The notes under the pieces were generated by a model that was given only the letters and a program-made list of their open reading frames with translations, did not search any database and was not told where the DNA came from. A DNA stretch of 30,731 nucleotides from JBEINZ01 sp040377825 (GTDB lineage: Bacteria > Pseudomonadota > Alphaproteobacteria > Rhizobiales > Ancalomicrobiaceae): assembly GCA_040377825.1 (NCBI GenBank), contig JBEINZ010000009.1, positions 1 to 30,731 of the forward strand, read 5' to 3'. A program made the translations under genes and the position numbers. This document shows, one piece after another, positions 8,217 through 16,342 of the stretch (position 1 is its first letter; the number at the start of each line of letters is the position of its first letter).

Positions 8217-8863
8217 GGAAGTGGTTTCCTCAATAACGCGAGATCGATGAGCGCGAGTTGCGCATCGACAAAGGCTGAGACGGTGCGGCGGGCGGCCGCG
8301 CTGTCCGGCGCGTCGCTGGCGAGTGTCGACCGTAGCCAGAGGCCGTCGATCAAGGCGGCCGTCGCTTCGGCGAGCCGCGCCGCCTCTGGGGCGCCGACGA
8401 AGGCGCGGAAATCGTGGATCAGGTTCGACAGCATCCGCCGCTCGTAGACGCGTTGCACGCGGCGAAAGCGCGGACGGACGGTTACTTGTGCCCAAAACGC
8501 GAGCCAAACGGTGGCGATGCGGCGGTCGAACTGGCCTGCGCCGAGATTAGCGTCGATCACGGCTTGAATACGCGCGCGCGGTCCAGCAGCGGCGGATAGG
8601 TGAAAGACCACCGACTGGCGCAACTGACCAGCCAAATGTCGAAGCGTCGCCTCCAAAAGCCCATCCTTATCCCCGAAGTAGAACGCGACCAATCCGGTGG
8701 ATACCCCTGCCCTTGCGGCAATCGCGGAGAGCGTGGCCGAGGGAAAGCCGAGTTCGGCAATTGCATCGATCGTGGCATCCATAAGCTGCCGGCGGCGCGC
8801 ATCCTCGGTGACGGCCCGCCGCGCGCGCCCGTCCCCTCCGCCGATCTGCGCCAATGTCGCCAT
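8213..8863 (-). CDS. betI: TetR-family choline-responsive repressor
   Basis: BetI is a TetR-type repressor of the bet genes whose repression is relieved by choline. The 216-residue product has an N-terminal helix-turn-helix (about residues 22-68, with an SATLSAIAARAGVSTGLVAFYFGDK core) and a helical ligand-binding domain. BetI proteins are usually near 195 residues, and the extra length is a short N-terminal tail. The ATG at 8863 is preceded by GGGGGC. It is first in the operon and its TGA overlaps the betB ATG. A perfect inverted repeat 30 bases upstream of the start fits autoregulation. Confidence 0.9.
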   Translation of the reverse strand: MATLAQIGGGDGRARRAVTEDARRRQLMDATIDAIAELGFPSATLSAIAARAGVSTGLVAFYFGDKDGLLEATLRHLAGQLRQSVVFHLSAAAGPRARIQAVIDANLGAGQFDRRIATVWLAFWAQVTVRPRFRRVQRVYERRMLSNLIHDFRAFVGAPEAARLAEATAALIDGLWLRSTLASDAPDSAAARRTVSAFVDAQLALIDLALLRKPLP

Positions 8864-8892
8864 AAAGCCCCCGTAACCCGATCAGCATATTT

Positions 8893-8906
8893 TGAACGCT
8901 CGTTCA
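8893..8906. promoter_or_regulatory. Probable BetI operator
   Basis: TGAACG CT CGTTCA is a perfect 6+2+6 inverted repeat located 30 bases before the betI start. TetR repressors bind such palindromes near their own promoters, and BetI sites known to me contain a similar TGAACG-type half. I see no second exact copy between here and choX, so control of choXWV by the same site would have to act from this position or through a weaker site. Confidence 0.6.
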
Positions 8907-9355
8907 GTCAAGACGGCCCAATTCGAACCTAGCTGGTGATGAGCTTAGATTTCGGACGACGGAAAGGCCTGTTGGGGCGGGAAAGGTCAAAACTGGGCCA
9001 TTTGAATTCGACCTGATAACCCATCGATCATGATGAATACTTCCGTCTCAAGTTATTGTTTTAAATTTTCTATTTTATAAAAGGAATGTGCTTGGCGACG
9101 TTCGGGTACGCCTAGGCGGACATATCCATGAGTAAAGCCTGAGCTCAATCGGCTTTCAGGCACAATACATTCGTTATTTTACATTTGAACAGTTAATGCA
9201 GCAAACAAAATGATGCTTGCGTGCTTCGTTGATCGGGTATTCATTTGCTTCCTGTGTTCCGCGACTGAAATCGGGAGCGTAACAGTCGGGAATCGACCTT
9301 CCGGTCAGCGTTCGTCCGTTTCGATACCGAGAGGCGTGCTTAGGGGGATGAAACA
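8907..9355. promoter_or_regulatory. Intergenic control region between betI and choX
   Basis: No gene is supported here. The region is AT-richer than its surroundings, especially 9040-9090 (runs of T and A typical of promoter DNA) and 9160-9250. It must carry the choX promoter. A short inverted repeat, GCCTGA at 9137-9142 with TCAGGC at 9156-9161, is visible without a T tract; its role is unknown. The choX ribosome binding site AGGGGG is at 9342-9347. Confidence 0.5.
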
Positions 9356-10297
9356 ATGAAAGTCATGCATGTTGCCGCCACATTGCTCGCAACCAGCCTT
9401 GCCGCATGTTCCGCCTTTGCGGCAGAACCGGAAAACTGCAAGACCGTGCGCTTCTCCGATGTCGGTTGGACAGACATCACGGCCACCACCGGGCTTGCAT
9501 CGCGCGTGCTCGCGGGCCTCGGCTATACGCCGAAGAGCGAAGTCCTGGCCGTTCCCGTAACGTACACCGCGATGAAGAATAAGGATATCGACGTTTTCCT
9601 CGGCAACTGGATGCCGACCATGGAAGCCGATCGGAAACCTTTTGTCGACGATAAATCCGTCGAAGTCGTCGGTGTAAATCTTGAGGGGGCGAAGTATACG
9701 CTCTCGGTCCTCGAGACGACGTATGACGCCGGCCTGAAGACCTTCGATGACATCGCGAAATTCAAGGACAAGCTGAAGGGTAAGATCGTCGGCATCGAAC
9801 CGGGCAATGACGGCAATCGCTTGATCCTCGACATGATCAAGGACAACAAGTTCGGCCTCAAGGGTTTCGAACTCGTCGAGTCCTCGGAGCAAGGCATGAT
9901 TGCCGAGGTCGAGCGGGCTTCAAAGCGCAAGGAACACGTCGTGTTTCTCGGCTGGGAGCCGCATCCGATGAATAGCAAGTTCAAGATGAAATATCTTGAG
10001 GGCGGCGACGACGTGTTCGGCCCGAATCTCGGCGGGGCGACGATCTACACCAACGTGCGCGCCGGATATACGAGCGAATGCCCGAATGTCGGCCAGTTCA
10101 TCAAGAACCTGAAGTTCTCGTTGAAGCAGGAAAACGAGGTAATGGGTCTGATCCTCGATGAGGGCATGGCTGGCACGAAAGCCGGCGAGAAGTGGCTGAA
10201 GACCAATCCGAAAGTACTCGACGAGTGGCTGAAGAACGTGACCACCTTCGACGGCAAGCCCGGACTTCCGGCCGTGAAGAAGAGCCTCGGGCTCTGA
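9356..10297 (+). CDS. choX: Choline-binding periplasmic protein of ABC transporter
   Basis: This is the periplasmic receptor of the ChoXWV importer (OpuAC-type fold), 313 residues. An N-terminal signal peptide ends near AFA-AEP, about residue 22; a LAAC stretch at 15-18 leaves a lipoprotein reading possible. The aromatic box residues I know from Sinorhizobium meliloti ChoX (Trp43, Trp90, Tyr119, Trp205) correspond here to Trp38, Trp85, Tyr114 and Trp200. Asp40 and Asn151 match Asp45 and Asn156, all with the same offset of five. This favours choline over glycine betaine as ligand. The start has AGGGGG 8 bases upstream. A stem-loop follows the stop, then choW and choV. Confidence 0.93.
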   Translation: MKVMHVAATLLATSLAACSAFAAEPENCKTVRFSDVGWTDITATTGLASRVLAGLGYTPKSEVLAVPVTYTAMKNKDIDVFLGNWMPTMEADRKPFVDDKSVEVVGVNLEGAKYTLSVLETTYDAGLKTFDDIAKFKDKLKGKIVGIEPGNDGNRLILDMIKDNKFGLKGFELVESSEQGMIAEVERASKRKEHVVFLGWEPHPMNSKFKMKYLEGGDDVFGPNLGGATIYTNVRAGYTSECPNVGQFIKNLKFSLKQENEVMGLILDEGMAGTKAGEKWLKTNPKVLDEWLKNVTTFDGKPGLPAVKKSLGL

Positions 10298-10320
10298 TCC
10301 AATAGTCGTCAAGCATCGAT

Positions 10321-10345
10321 CGGTCGGACCTTTCGCGTCCGACCG
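10321..10345 (+). terminator. Stem-loop downstream of choX, probable mRNA stabiliser or attenuator
   Basis: CGGTCGGAC, a 7-base loop, then GTCCGACCG form a perfect 9-bp stem 23 bases after the choX stop. There is no T tract, so it is a poor intrinsic terminator. A hairpin between a binding-protein gene and its permease genes often lets the binding protein be made in excess by protecting the upstream transcript. That role is inferred. Confidence 0.55.
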
Positions 10346-10438
10346 GAACTTCATGGCATGTCGCACGTCATCGTGGCGGGGCATCACAGCGCGGCTCGAG
10401 CGGTGTTTTGATTGAGGGGCGGGTTCGGGGGACGCGCC

Positions 10439-11290
10439 ATGGAAGATTGGCTGACCGCCTATAAGATCCAGTTCGGCGCGTGGATGAAGGTCGCGATCGA
10501 CTGGATCCAGGAAAACGCCGGCGGCTCGATCGACGCCTTCACCGAGGCCGTCGATACCGTGATCCAGAGCACGACCAGCGTGCTCTCCTTCCCGCCCCCG
10601 CTTCTCACCATCGCCCTTTTCGCCGCCTTCGTCTGGTGGCTGCATCGCAATGTGGCGCTGACGACCGGCGTCGCCGCGGCGCTCCTTCTCATTGCAAACC
10701 AAGGCTATTGGCAGGCGACGATGGAGACCCTTTCGCTCGTCGGGTTCGCGACCTTGGTCTCGGTCGCCATCGGCGTCCCCATTGGCGTCGCCGCCGGCCA
10801 TCGGCCGTGGCTCTACCAAGCGCTGCGTCCGATCCTCGATCTCATGCAGACCTTGCCGACCTTCGTGTATCTCATTCCGACGCTTGTTCTTTTCGGGCTC
10901 GGCGTAGTCCCCGGCCTCATCTCCACCGTGATCTTCGCGATCCCCGCGCCGATCCGCTTGACTCATCTCGGGATCACATCCGTGCCGCCGCCGCTCATTG
11001 AGGCCGGGCAGGCCTTCGGAGCCACGAAGCGTCAGCTTCTCTGGAAGGTCGAATTACCCTCCGCGCTGCCAACGATCATGGCGGGCGTGAACCAATGTAT
11101 CATGCTCAGTCTATCCATGGTCGTCATTGCCGCGCTGGTGGGTGCCGGCGGCCTCGGCAAGCCGGTGGTGCGGGCGCTCAACACGGTGAACATTGCAATG
11201 GGCTTCGAGGCGGGGCTCGCGATCGTGCTGCTTGCCATCGTGCTCGATCGGGTCTGCAAGGCCCCTGCTCGCAGGAGTGCCGGCCGATGA
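10439..11290 (+). CDS. choW: Choline ABC transporter permease
   Basis: This inner-membrane permease (BPD_transp_1 family, ProW/OpuAB type) forms the channel for ChoX-delivered choline. It has 283 residues from the ATG at 10439, preceded by GGGGGAC; a TTG at 10412 would only add nine residues. Several hydrophobic segments are visible, including around residues 43-65, 70-85, 90-115, 140-170 and 240-270. The EAGQAFGA...LWKVELPSALPTIMAG segment is the cytoplasmic EAA loop that contacts the ATPase. Its stop overlaps the choV start (ATGA). Confidence 0.92.
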   Translation: MEDWLTAYKIQFGAWMKVAIDWIQENAGGSIDAFTEAVDTVIQSTTSVLSFPPPLLTIALFAAFVWWLHRNVALTTGVAAALLLIANQGYWQATMETLSLVGFATLVSVAIGVPIGVAAGHRPWLYQALRPILDLMQTLPTFVYLIPTLVLFGLGVVPGLISTVIFAIPAPIRLTHLGITSVPPPLIEAGQAFGATKRQLLWKVELPSALPTIMAGVNQCIMLSLSMVVIAALVGAGGLGKPVVRALNTVNIAMGFEAGLAIVLLAIVLDRVCKAPARRSAGR

Positions 11291-12516
11291 ACGCGATGTC
11301 TTATGCTCCTCAAATGGCCGAGACTCCCGCGATCGCGCTAAGGGGCGTGGATATCGTCTTCGCGGATAACCCGAGCCGAGCCCTCGCGATGCTCGACCAG
11401 GGGGCCACGCGCGAGGAGATCCTGGCGGCGACAGGCGCCGTCCTGGGGGCAGCGCGCATCGATCTTGAGATCATGCGCGGTGAGATCTGCGTGCTGATGG
11501 GTCTATCCGGCTCCGGCAAGTCGACTATTCTGCGCGCGATCAACCGGCTGAATAAGGTTAGCCGCGGCGCCGTGCTTGTCGCCCATGACGGCGGCGTTGT
11601 TGATATTGCGACCGCGCGCGACGAAACATTGCGGCAGATCCGCCAGCGGCGGGTCACGATGGTGTTTCAACAATTCGCCTTGCTGCCCTGGCGCACGGTG
11701 CGTGAAAATGTCGGCTTTGGTTTGGAACTGCGCGGCATGCCGAAGGCCGAGCGCGATGCGGTGGTCGATCAGAAGCTAGCGATGGTCGGGCTTTCCAAAT
11801 GGGCCGACAAATTCGCTCATGAGCTTTCCGGCGGCATGCAACAGCGGGTGGGCCTGGCCCGCGCCTTCGCGACCGACGCCGATATCCTGCTGATGGACGA
11901 GCCCTTCTCCGCGCTCGATCCGCTGATCCGCTCCAAGCTGCAAGACGAGTTGCTTGGGCTGCAGAAGGAACTCAAAAAGACCATTGTCTTTGTCAGCCAT
12001 GATCTCGACGAGGCCCTGAAGATCGGCAACCACATTGCGATCCTAGAGGGCGGTCGCATGGTTCAATACGGTTCGCCAGAGGATATCGTGTTGCGGCCTG
12101 CCAATGCCTATGTGCGCGAGTTCGTCCAAAACGTGAACCCGCTGAATGTTTTGACTGCCTATAATATCATGCGCGATGCGCGTGATCTTGAGCCGGCGGG
12201 CGACCAATGGGTTTGGCTCGACCGACGGCGCACGGTACGCTTCAAGCTCGACGAAAGCCGCAAGGTCGTCGCTGCGGAGGCCGATCGCGGCGCGGCGACT
12301 TGGGTGGCGTCCGAAGACGCCGAAAAGCCGTTTCCGCCCGGTGCGAACGTCGTGTTCTGGTCGCGCGCAGAGACGCCGCTTCGCCACGTCATGCTCGCGA
12401 TGCAGCGCGACGCGGCACCAGTCGCGGTGTTCGCCCCGGATGACCGACTGGTCGGCGCCATCGGCGTGCGCGACGTGCTTGGGGCGGTCTTGCGTCGCGA
12501 CCGGACCGACGGTTGA
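11287..12516 (+). CDS. choV: Choline ABC transporter ATP-binding protein
   Basis: This ATPase drives the ChoXW importer. In its 409 residues the Walker A motif is GLSGSGKST (72-80), the Q-loop is near 128-129, the signature LSGGMQQR is at 180-187, and Walker B ILLMDEP is at 200-206, followed by the H-loop in FVSHDLDEA. An N-terminal extension of ~60 residues before the nucleotide-binding core is usual for choline/betaine ATPases. The C-terminal ~125 residues look like a partial or degenerate CBS-type regulatory region, ending in a VGAIGVRDVLG stretch; CBS domains in OpuA sense ionic strength, but here that is only suggested. It is translationally coupled to choW by an ATGA overlap. Confidence 0.92.
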   Translation: MNAMSYAPQMAETPAIALRGVDIVFADNPSRALAMLDQGATREEILAATGAVLGAARIDLEIMRGEICVLMGLSGSGKSTILRAINRLNKVSRGAVLVAHDGGVVDIATARDETLRQIRQRRVTMVFQQFALLPWRTVRENVGFGLELRGMPKAERDAVVDQKLAMVGLSKWADKFAHELSGGMQQRVGLARAFATDADILLMDEPFSALDPLIRSKLQDELLGLQKELKKTIVFVSHDLDEALKIGNHIAILEGGRMVQYGSPEDIVLRPANAYVREFVQNVNPLNVLTAYNIMRDARDLEPAGDQWVWLDRRRTVRFKLDESRKVVAAEADRGAATWVASEDAEKPFPPGANVVFWSRAETPLRHVMLAMQRDAAPVAVFAPDDRLVGAIGVRDVLGAVLRRDRTDG

Positions 12517-12859
12517 GTGCATTCGCCAATGCCCGCCTTCGGCAAGACCCGCCGGCGCGTCCTCAAGCAAGGTAGACGCGGGTTCGCCGATTGCGGACAC
12601 GGTCCCGAACATTCCAAGCACCTCGGATGCCGGCCCCTGACTTTGCTCCATTCAAGAAAGAGAACGCCGGACTGAAATTCGCTCGAGCGGCTGTTTGATG
12701 CGGTGTGGTCCTTATTGTTGGATGTCCTGGTAAAGGCACAGTCCCGTTCGTTATGCTCAAAGCTTCGATCCGATCTGGAACGAATCTGAGTTAACCCTCG
12801 ATAGACAGGTCAATCAGGAGAATATAGAGTATAACTGGGGCTGACATAGATAGCTATAA

Positions 12860-13066
12860 ATGGCTATTTTTGCCAGCCCAATTGATAACGGCCAGATCAA
12901 CACCCTGATCAGCAACCGGGCACTAACGCCTTTAAAGATTTTTGAAGGCACCTTCGAGCGGACGTTGGGAGCTGACAAGTGGGTTGAAAACCAGCCCGGA
13001 AACACATTTGCATTTACCGAAGACAAGGAAACTTCATCAGAGGAATACTTGTTTTCAAAAGACTAA
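12860..13066 (+). pseudogene. Small hypothetical protein, probably a decaying gene fragment
   Basis: A 68-residue frame starts with ATG directly after an in-frame TAA and has no recognisable ribosome binding site. The predicted protein is acidic toward the C-terminus, with motifs such as IFEGTF, KWVENQPG and FAFTEDKE. After the TAA at 13064-13066 and a TGA at 13070-13072, the same frame runs 36 more codons to a TAA at 13181-13183 and still looks protein-like (an EVRIGLQGKKF segment). That suggests a longer ancestral gene broken by stop codons. The pattern faintly recalls small hypothetical proteins of unknown function, but I cannot name a family. Base composition differs from the flanking genes, which fits transfer or relaxed selection. 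Confidence 0.35.
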
Positions 13067-13174
13067 GATTGAGACGCTTGCCGATTAGAAGTCAGAATTG
13101 GCCTTCAAGGTAAAAAATTTCAAAAAGATGCCTTAATGAACCTGACTGCGAGTGCAACTTTAATTTTTTCGGAC

Positions 13175-13189
13175 CGATGTTAAACATCG
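13175..13189. promoter_or_regulatory. Perfect 15-base palindrome
   Basis: CGATGTT A AACATCG is a perfect 7+1+7 inverted repeat overlapping the end of the extended small reading frame. It has the form of a repressor site, but no nearby promoter start is evident; bmt is transcribed toward it and ends about 90 bases away. Function unknown. Confidence 0.3.
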
Positions 13190-13278
13190 ATGCAGATATA
13201 AAGCCATTTAACCCAACGTAAACATGCGTTTTTGTTTAGAATCTTTGACCCTACTTCTTGTCTGGCAATTGTGCTGCA

Positions 13279-14301
13279 TCACTCGCGCCGCCTAGATCGC
13301 CTTTCGCGTCCCGCTTCCGAGGCAACCGGCGGCGGAGCTTGCAAAGGGCCGAGCGTCTCGATAACTGTCTCCAAGCTTGGACGCGCGCGCTTGATATGCG
13401 TGTCGACGGCCGCGCGCATGGCGGCGAGATGGCCGGGCGAGGTCCCGCAGCAGCCGCCGACGATCCGCGCGCCGCTATCGATGGCGAGGCGCGCATAGTC
13501 CGCCATGAGCTCCGGAGTACCCGAATAATGCACATGGCCGCCGAGGACCTGTGGGATGCCGCAGTTTGCCTTGGCGACGACCACGGCGTCGGGATGCGTC
13601 GCGGCGATCGCCCCGACTGAAACGACGAGATCGGACGCGCCAACGCCGCAATTCGCGCCGACGGCCACTGGTGTCGGCACGAAACCATCGGTTAAGTCCG
13701 CCAGCGCAGCCGGGGGAAGGCCCATCATCGTTCGCCCGGCCGTATCGAAGCTCGCCGTCACCGTATAGGGCATGCCGACACGCTCCGCCGCGCGAGCAGC
13801 GGCTCGGATTTCCTCGGCGGCCGACATCGTCTCGATCCACACAACATCGGCGCCGCCGGCCTTGAGGCCCTCCATCTGCTCGGCGAAGACGTCGACGGCC
13901 TCGTCCTCGGTCATCGGTCCAAGCGGAACGAAGAGATCTCCGGTCGGGCCGATCGATCCGGCGACAATCACTGGCCGTCCGGCCGCTTCCGCGACTGATC
14001 GCGCGATCAAGACGGCCTTTTCGTTCAGTTCCTTCGTGCGCGGCTCCAGCCCGTGCAGGGCAAGCCGCCGGCGATTGCATCCGAATGTGTTGGTCAGGAT
14101 GATATCGGCGCCGGCATCGACGAAGCTTTGATGCAGCGCGCGGATGCGCTCCGGATGAATATCATTCCAAAGCTCCGGAGCATCGCCGGACATGAGGCCC
14201 ATATCAAAGAGATTGGTCCCGGTGGCTCCATCGGCGAGCAGCACCGGCCTCTCGGCGAGAAGCGCCGCGAGCTTTGACGGGCGAGGCAAAGGAGTGTTCA
14301 T
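13279..14301 (-). CDS. bmt: Betaine-homocysteine S-methyltransferase
   Basis: This zinc enzyme transfers a methyl group from glycine betaine to homocysteine, giving dimethylglycine and methionine. The 340-residue product is a homocysteine S-methyltransferase-domain barrel (Pfam S-methyl_trans). It has the N-terminal DGATGTNL element near residue 24 and the three zinc cysteines: Cys218 in GANCGVG and Cys284-Cys285 in GGCCGT. I start at the ATG at 14301, from which the domain begins after ~18 residues; a longer frame to 14379 adds Arg-rich sequence without family character. The C-terminal ~30 residues are charged. Within this choline/betaine island betaine is the likely methyl donor, but S-methylmethionine:homocysteine methyltransferases (MmuM) share the fold. 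Confidence 0.85.
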   Translation of the reverse strand: MNTPLPRPSKLAALLAERPVLLADGATGTNLFDMGLMSGDAPELWNDIHPERIRALHQSFVDAGADIILTNTFGCNRRRLALHGLEPRTKELNEKAVLIARSVAEAAGRPVIVAGSIGPTGDLFVPLGPMTEDEAVDVFAEQMEGLKAGGADVVWIETMSAAEEIRAAARAAERVGMPYTVTASFDTAGRTMMGLPPAALADLTDGFVPTPVAVGANCGVGASDLVVSVGAIAATHPDAVVVAKANCGIPQVLGGHVHYSGTPELMADYARLAIDSGARIVGGCCGTSPGHLAAMRAAVDTHIKRARPSLETVIETLGPLQAPPPVASEAGRERRSRRRE

Positions 14302-14468
14302 GGGGCAATTCCAACGTTCGCGAGCGCGGAAGGCGCGCGCATGTCCGCCCTGTCGTATCCTATTCCGGTTTAGCGTCAAAGGGCGGGGCGCATGGTAAAG
14401 TCAGGGCAACGTCGTTCCGGGCTGGAGAGGTCGACCTACGTGATTCCGATGGAACCAACGACCCGGAA

Positions 14469-15035
14469 ATGCTGAGAACGCGGATCAATCGCGCCCTCGG
14501 CTGGATCCTGCGCGGGCCGATCGCGATCGTCGTCGCGCTCTATTTTCTGTTCGACGATCTCGTGCTTGGCACGCTGCGCCCGTTCTTTCGCTGGCTCGCT
14601 AGTCTGAGGATCATCGCGAGGATCGAGCAAGCCCTGCGCGGCCTCAGCCCAACCGTGTCGCTCCTCGTTTTCGCGGTGCCCTTCGCGATCCTAGAGCCGC
14701 CAAAGCTCGTCGCTATCTACCTCATGGCCGTCGGTCATGTCCGAACCGGAACGATCCTTTTGATCTCGGCGCATCTCGCTAGCATCATATTCGTCGAGCG
14801 ACTGTTTCATGTCACACGCGACAAGCTTTTGACGATCGGATGGTTCGCGGCGGCCCATGGATGGGTGGTAGCAGTCAGAGACCGCGCCCTTATAGTTGCC
14901 CGAAGAACCGCCGTGTGGCGGGCAGCGGTTAGGCTGTCAGGCATCGTGCATCAAGCGGCACGCGCGGCTGTAAAAAACGCTAAACGATCGATCGAATGGG
15001 TTCGTCAAGTGGTGAAAGAATACTGGTCGCTATGA
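14469..15035 (+). CDS. Conserved hypothetical membrane protein
   Basis: I recognise no function. The 188-residue product begins at the ATG at 14469, shortly before the first hydrophobic segment; the frame is open back to 14274, but that part is Arg-rich and overlaps the bmt start region. Hydrophobic segments lie near residues 10-30, 60-80 and 85-105, with a weaker one near 120-135 (a WFAAAHGW stretch). The C-terminal ~50 residues are basic and amphipathic, probably cytoplasmic. A LEPPKLVAIYLMAVGH segment between the membrane helices looks conserved. It is divergent from bmt and converges on the tRNA-Pro gene. Confidence 0.65.
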   Translation: MLRTRINRALGWILRGPIAIVVALYFLFDDLVLGTLRPFFRWLASLRIIARIEQALRGLSPTVSLLVFAVPFAILEPPKLVAIYLMAVGHVRTGTILLISAHLASIIFVERLFHVTRDKLLTIGWFAAAHGWVVAVRDRALIVARRTAVWRAAVRLSGIVHQAARAAVKNAKRSIEWVRQVVKEYWSL

Positions 15036-15063
15036 CCGGATATTCTTGAACAATCGACAATAA

Positions 15064-15140
15064 TGGTCGGAGCGGTGAGATTCGAACTCACGACCCCTAG
15101 CACCCCATGCTAGTGCGCTACCAGGCTGCGCTACGCTCCG
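15064..15140 (-). tRNA. tRNA-Pro (GGG anticodon)
   Basis: On the minus strand a 77-nt cloverleaf runs from CGGAGCG (acceptor 5') to CGCTCCG, discriminator A and an encoded CCA. The D arm contains AGCCTGGTAGC. The anticodon stem CTAGC/GCTAG encloses an ATGGGGT loop, giving anticodon GGG. The T arm carries GTTCGAATC. C1-G72 and A73 fit bacterial proline tRNA. It lies downstream of the MerR gene, a conserved alphaproteobacterial arrangement. Confidence 0.96.
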
Positions 15141-15214
15141 ACTGAGGCCGAATTAGCCCCTTTCACAGGGAGACGCAATCGATTTCCATTCGCGGCGACC
15201 GATCCGGCCTGTTC

Positions 15215-15994
15215 TCATCGAACCTGATCAAGAAGGCGCTTGCACTCAAGCAGCTCAAAAAGAACGGATTGAAGGCGCCGGACATCATCACGGCTAAGGC
15301 TGGGATTACTCCGAACCATCGCAAACGCCTCAGGCTCCACCGTGGGAGCCCCACGGAACCGATCGATGAGATTGCCGATCGCGGAACGGCCAGGATGGAC
15401 ATCGTCGGAAATCGACACTGCGCCAGCATGGCTCGACGCACGTCCCGGATTGCCGTGGTTTGCGTCAGTCGGACGGGGTCGATTACCAACAGGTTGTTGA
15501 GGAGCGAATCGCTCGGCGATTGAGGCCGCCGACCGTTCCGATGCCGGCGACTCCGGTCGCGCGCCGTCGAAGCGTGCCGCAAAAATCTCGTCATGGTTAT
15601 CGTCGACCAAGCCGTCATCGACGAAGGCCTCGGCGGTGTCCTCGGCGCCAGCATACGCAGTGGCGTCGTCGTCTTCCTCAACGGAACTGCTTACCACGCT
15701 AAGCTTAGCCGGCTGCGGTGCTCCGTCTCTCCAGACCTCCGTCACGAAGCGGACGCCCTGTTCTTTCAGGATTCGCTGAACACCGCGGATCGTGTAGCCT
15801 TCGCCATAAAGCAGATGGCGGATGCCTTTCAACAATTCGACGTCGTCCGGCCGGTAATATCGACGCCCGCCGCCACGTTTTAGCGGCTTTATCTGTGCAA
15901 AGCGGCTTTCCCAAAACCGAAGGACATGTTGAGGCAGATCGAGATCAACCGCAACTTCACTAATCGTGCGAAAGGCGTCGGGGCTTTTGTCCAT
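15215..15994 (-). CDS. MerR-family transcriptional regulator
   Basis: This is a 259-residue regulator with an N-terminal MerR winged helix. The stretch from about residue 8 to 80 includes FRTISEVAVDLDLPQHVLRFW, the GGGRRYYRPDDVELL wing and a LYGEGYTIRGVQRIL helix. The long remaining part is low-complexity, rich in Ala, Asp and Glu, with no visible ligand-binding cysteines, so it is not a metal-sensing MerR. It follows ihfA by 36 bases on the same strand, as in many alphaproteobacteria. The regulated genes are unknown to me. Confidence 0.85.
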   Translation of the reverse strand: MDKSPDAFRTISEVAVDLDLPQHVLRFWESRFAQIKPLKRGGGRRYYRPDDVELLKGIRHLLYGEGYTIRGVQRILKEQGVRFVTEVWRDGAPQPAKLSVVSSSVEEDDDATAYAGAEDTAEAFVDDGLVDDNHDEIFAARFDGARPESPASERSAASIAERFAPQQPVGNRPRPTDANHGNPGRASSHAGAVSISDDVHPGRSAIGNLIDRFRGAPTVEPEAFAMVRSNPSLSRDDVRRLQSVLFELLECKRLLDQVR

Positions 15995-16030
15995 ATCTCT
16001 TTAACTTTGACAGAGCCCGCGAACGAAAAG

Positions 16031-16342
16031 TCATGCTTCGGTTTCAGCGAGCGCTTCGTTGATCTTCTGCTTCAGCACATTGGATGGCTTGAATACCATG
16101 ACTCGGCGCGGAGAAATAGGCACTTCCTCACCGGTCTTTGGATTTCGTCCGACGCGCTCACCCTTTTTTCGCACCAGAAACGATCCGAACGAGGACAGCT
16201 TAACGGACTCGCCCCGCACAAGGCTGTCGGCGATTTCATCCAGCACCATCTCGACCAGATCGGCGGACTCTGTCCGAGACAAACCAACCTTTTGGTAAAC
16301 AGCCTCGCAAAGATCGGCCCGCGTTACCGTTTTGCCCCCCAT
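16031..16342 (-). CDS. ihfA: Integration host factor subunit alpha
   Basis: IHF alpha pairs with IHF beta to bind and sharply bend DNA in recombination, replication and transcription. The 103-residue product matches the family. It has the SFGSFLVRKKGERVGRNPKTGEE region leading into the DNA-binding beta arm, with the conserved proline-containing ISPRRVMVFKPS segment. I chose the ATG at 16342 because GAGGTGGGGG lies just upstream; the open frame to 16465 has no family-like sequence. It is followed by the MerR gene. Confidence 0.95.
   Translation of the reverse strand: MGGKTVTRADLCEAVYQKVGLSRTESADLVEMVLDEIADSLVRGESVKLSSFGSFLVRKKGERVGRNPKTGEEVPISPRRVMVFKPSNVLKQKINEALAETEA

Larger units (their letters stand above)
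12517..13278. other. AT-richer intergenic island between choV and bmt
   Basis: These 762 bases lie between the convergent ends of choV and bmt. From about 12690 onward the GC content drops visibly and codon-like use differs from neighbours. It contains one small plus-strand reading frame with possible remnants beyond its stop and a 15-base palindrome, listed separately. I saw no clear intrinsic terminator for either flanking gene, no tRNA and no insertion sequence ends. Confidence 0.55.

Noticed and set aside
9920..10966. Minus-strand reading frame of 348 codons across choX and choW
   Set aside because: Antisense to two well-supported transporter genes; composition rich in Arg, Gly, Asp and Glu without any motif.
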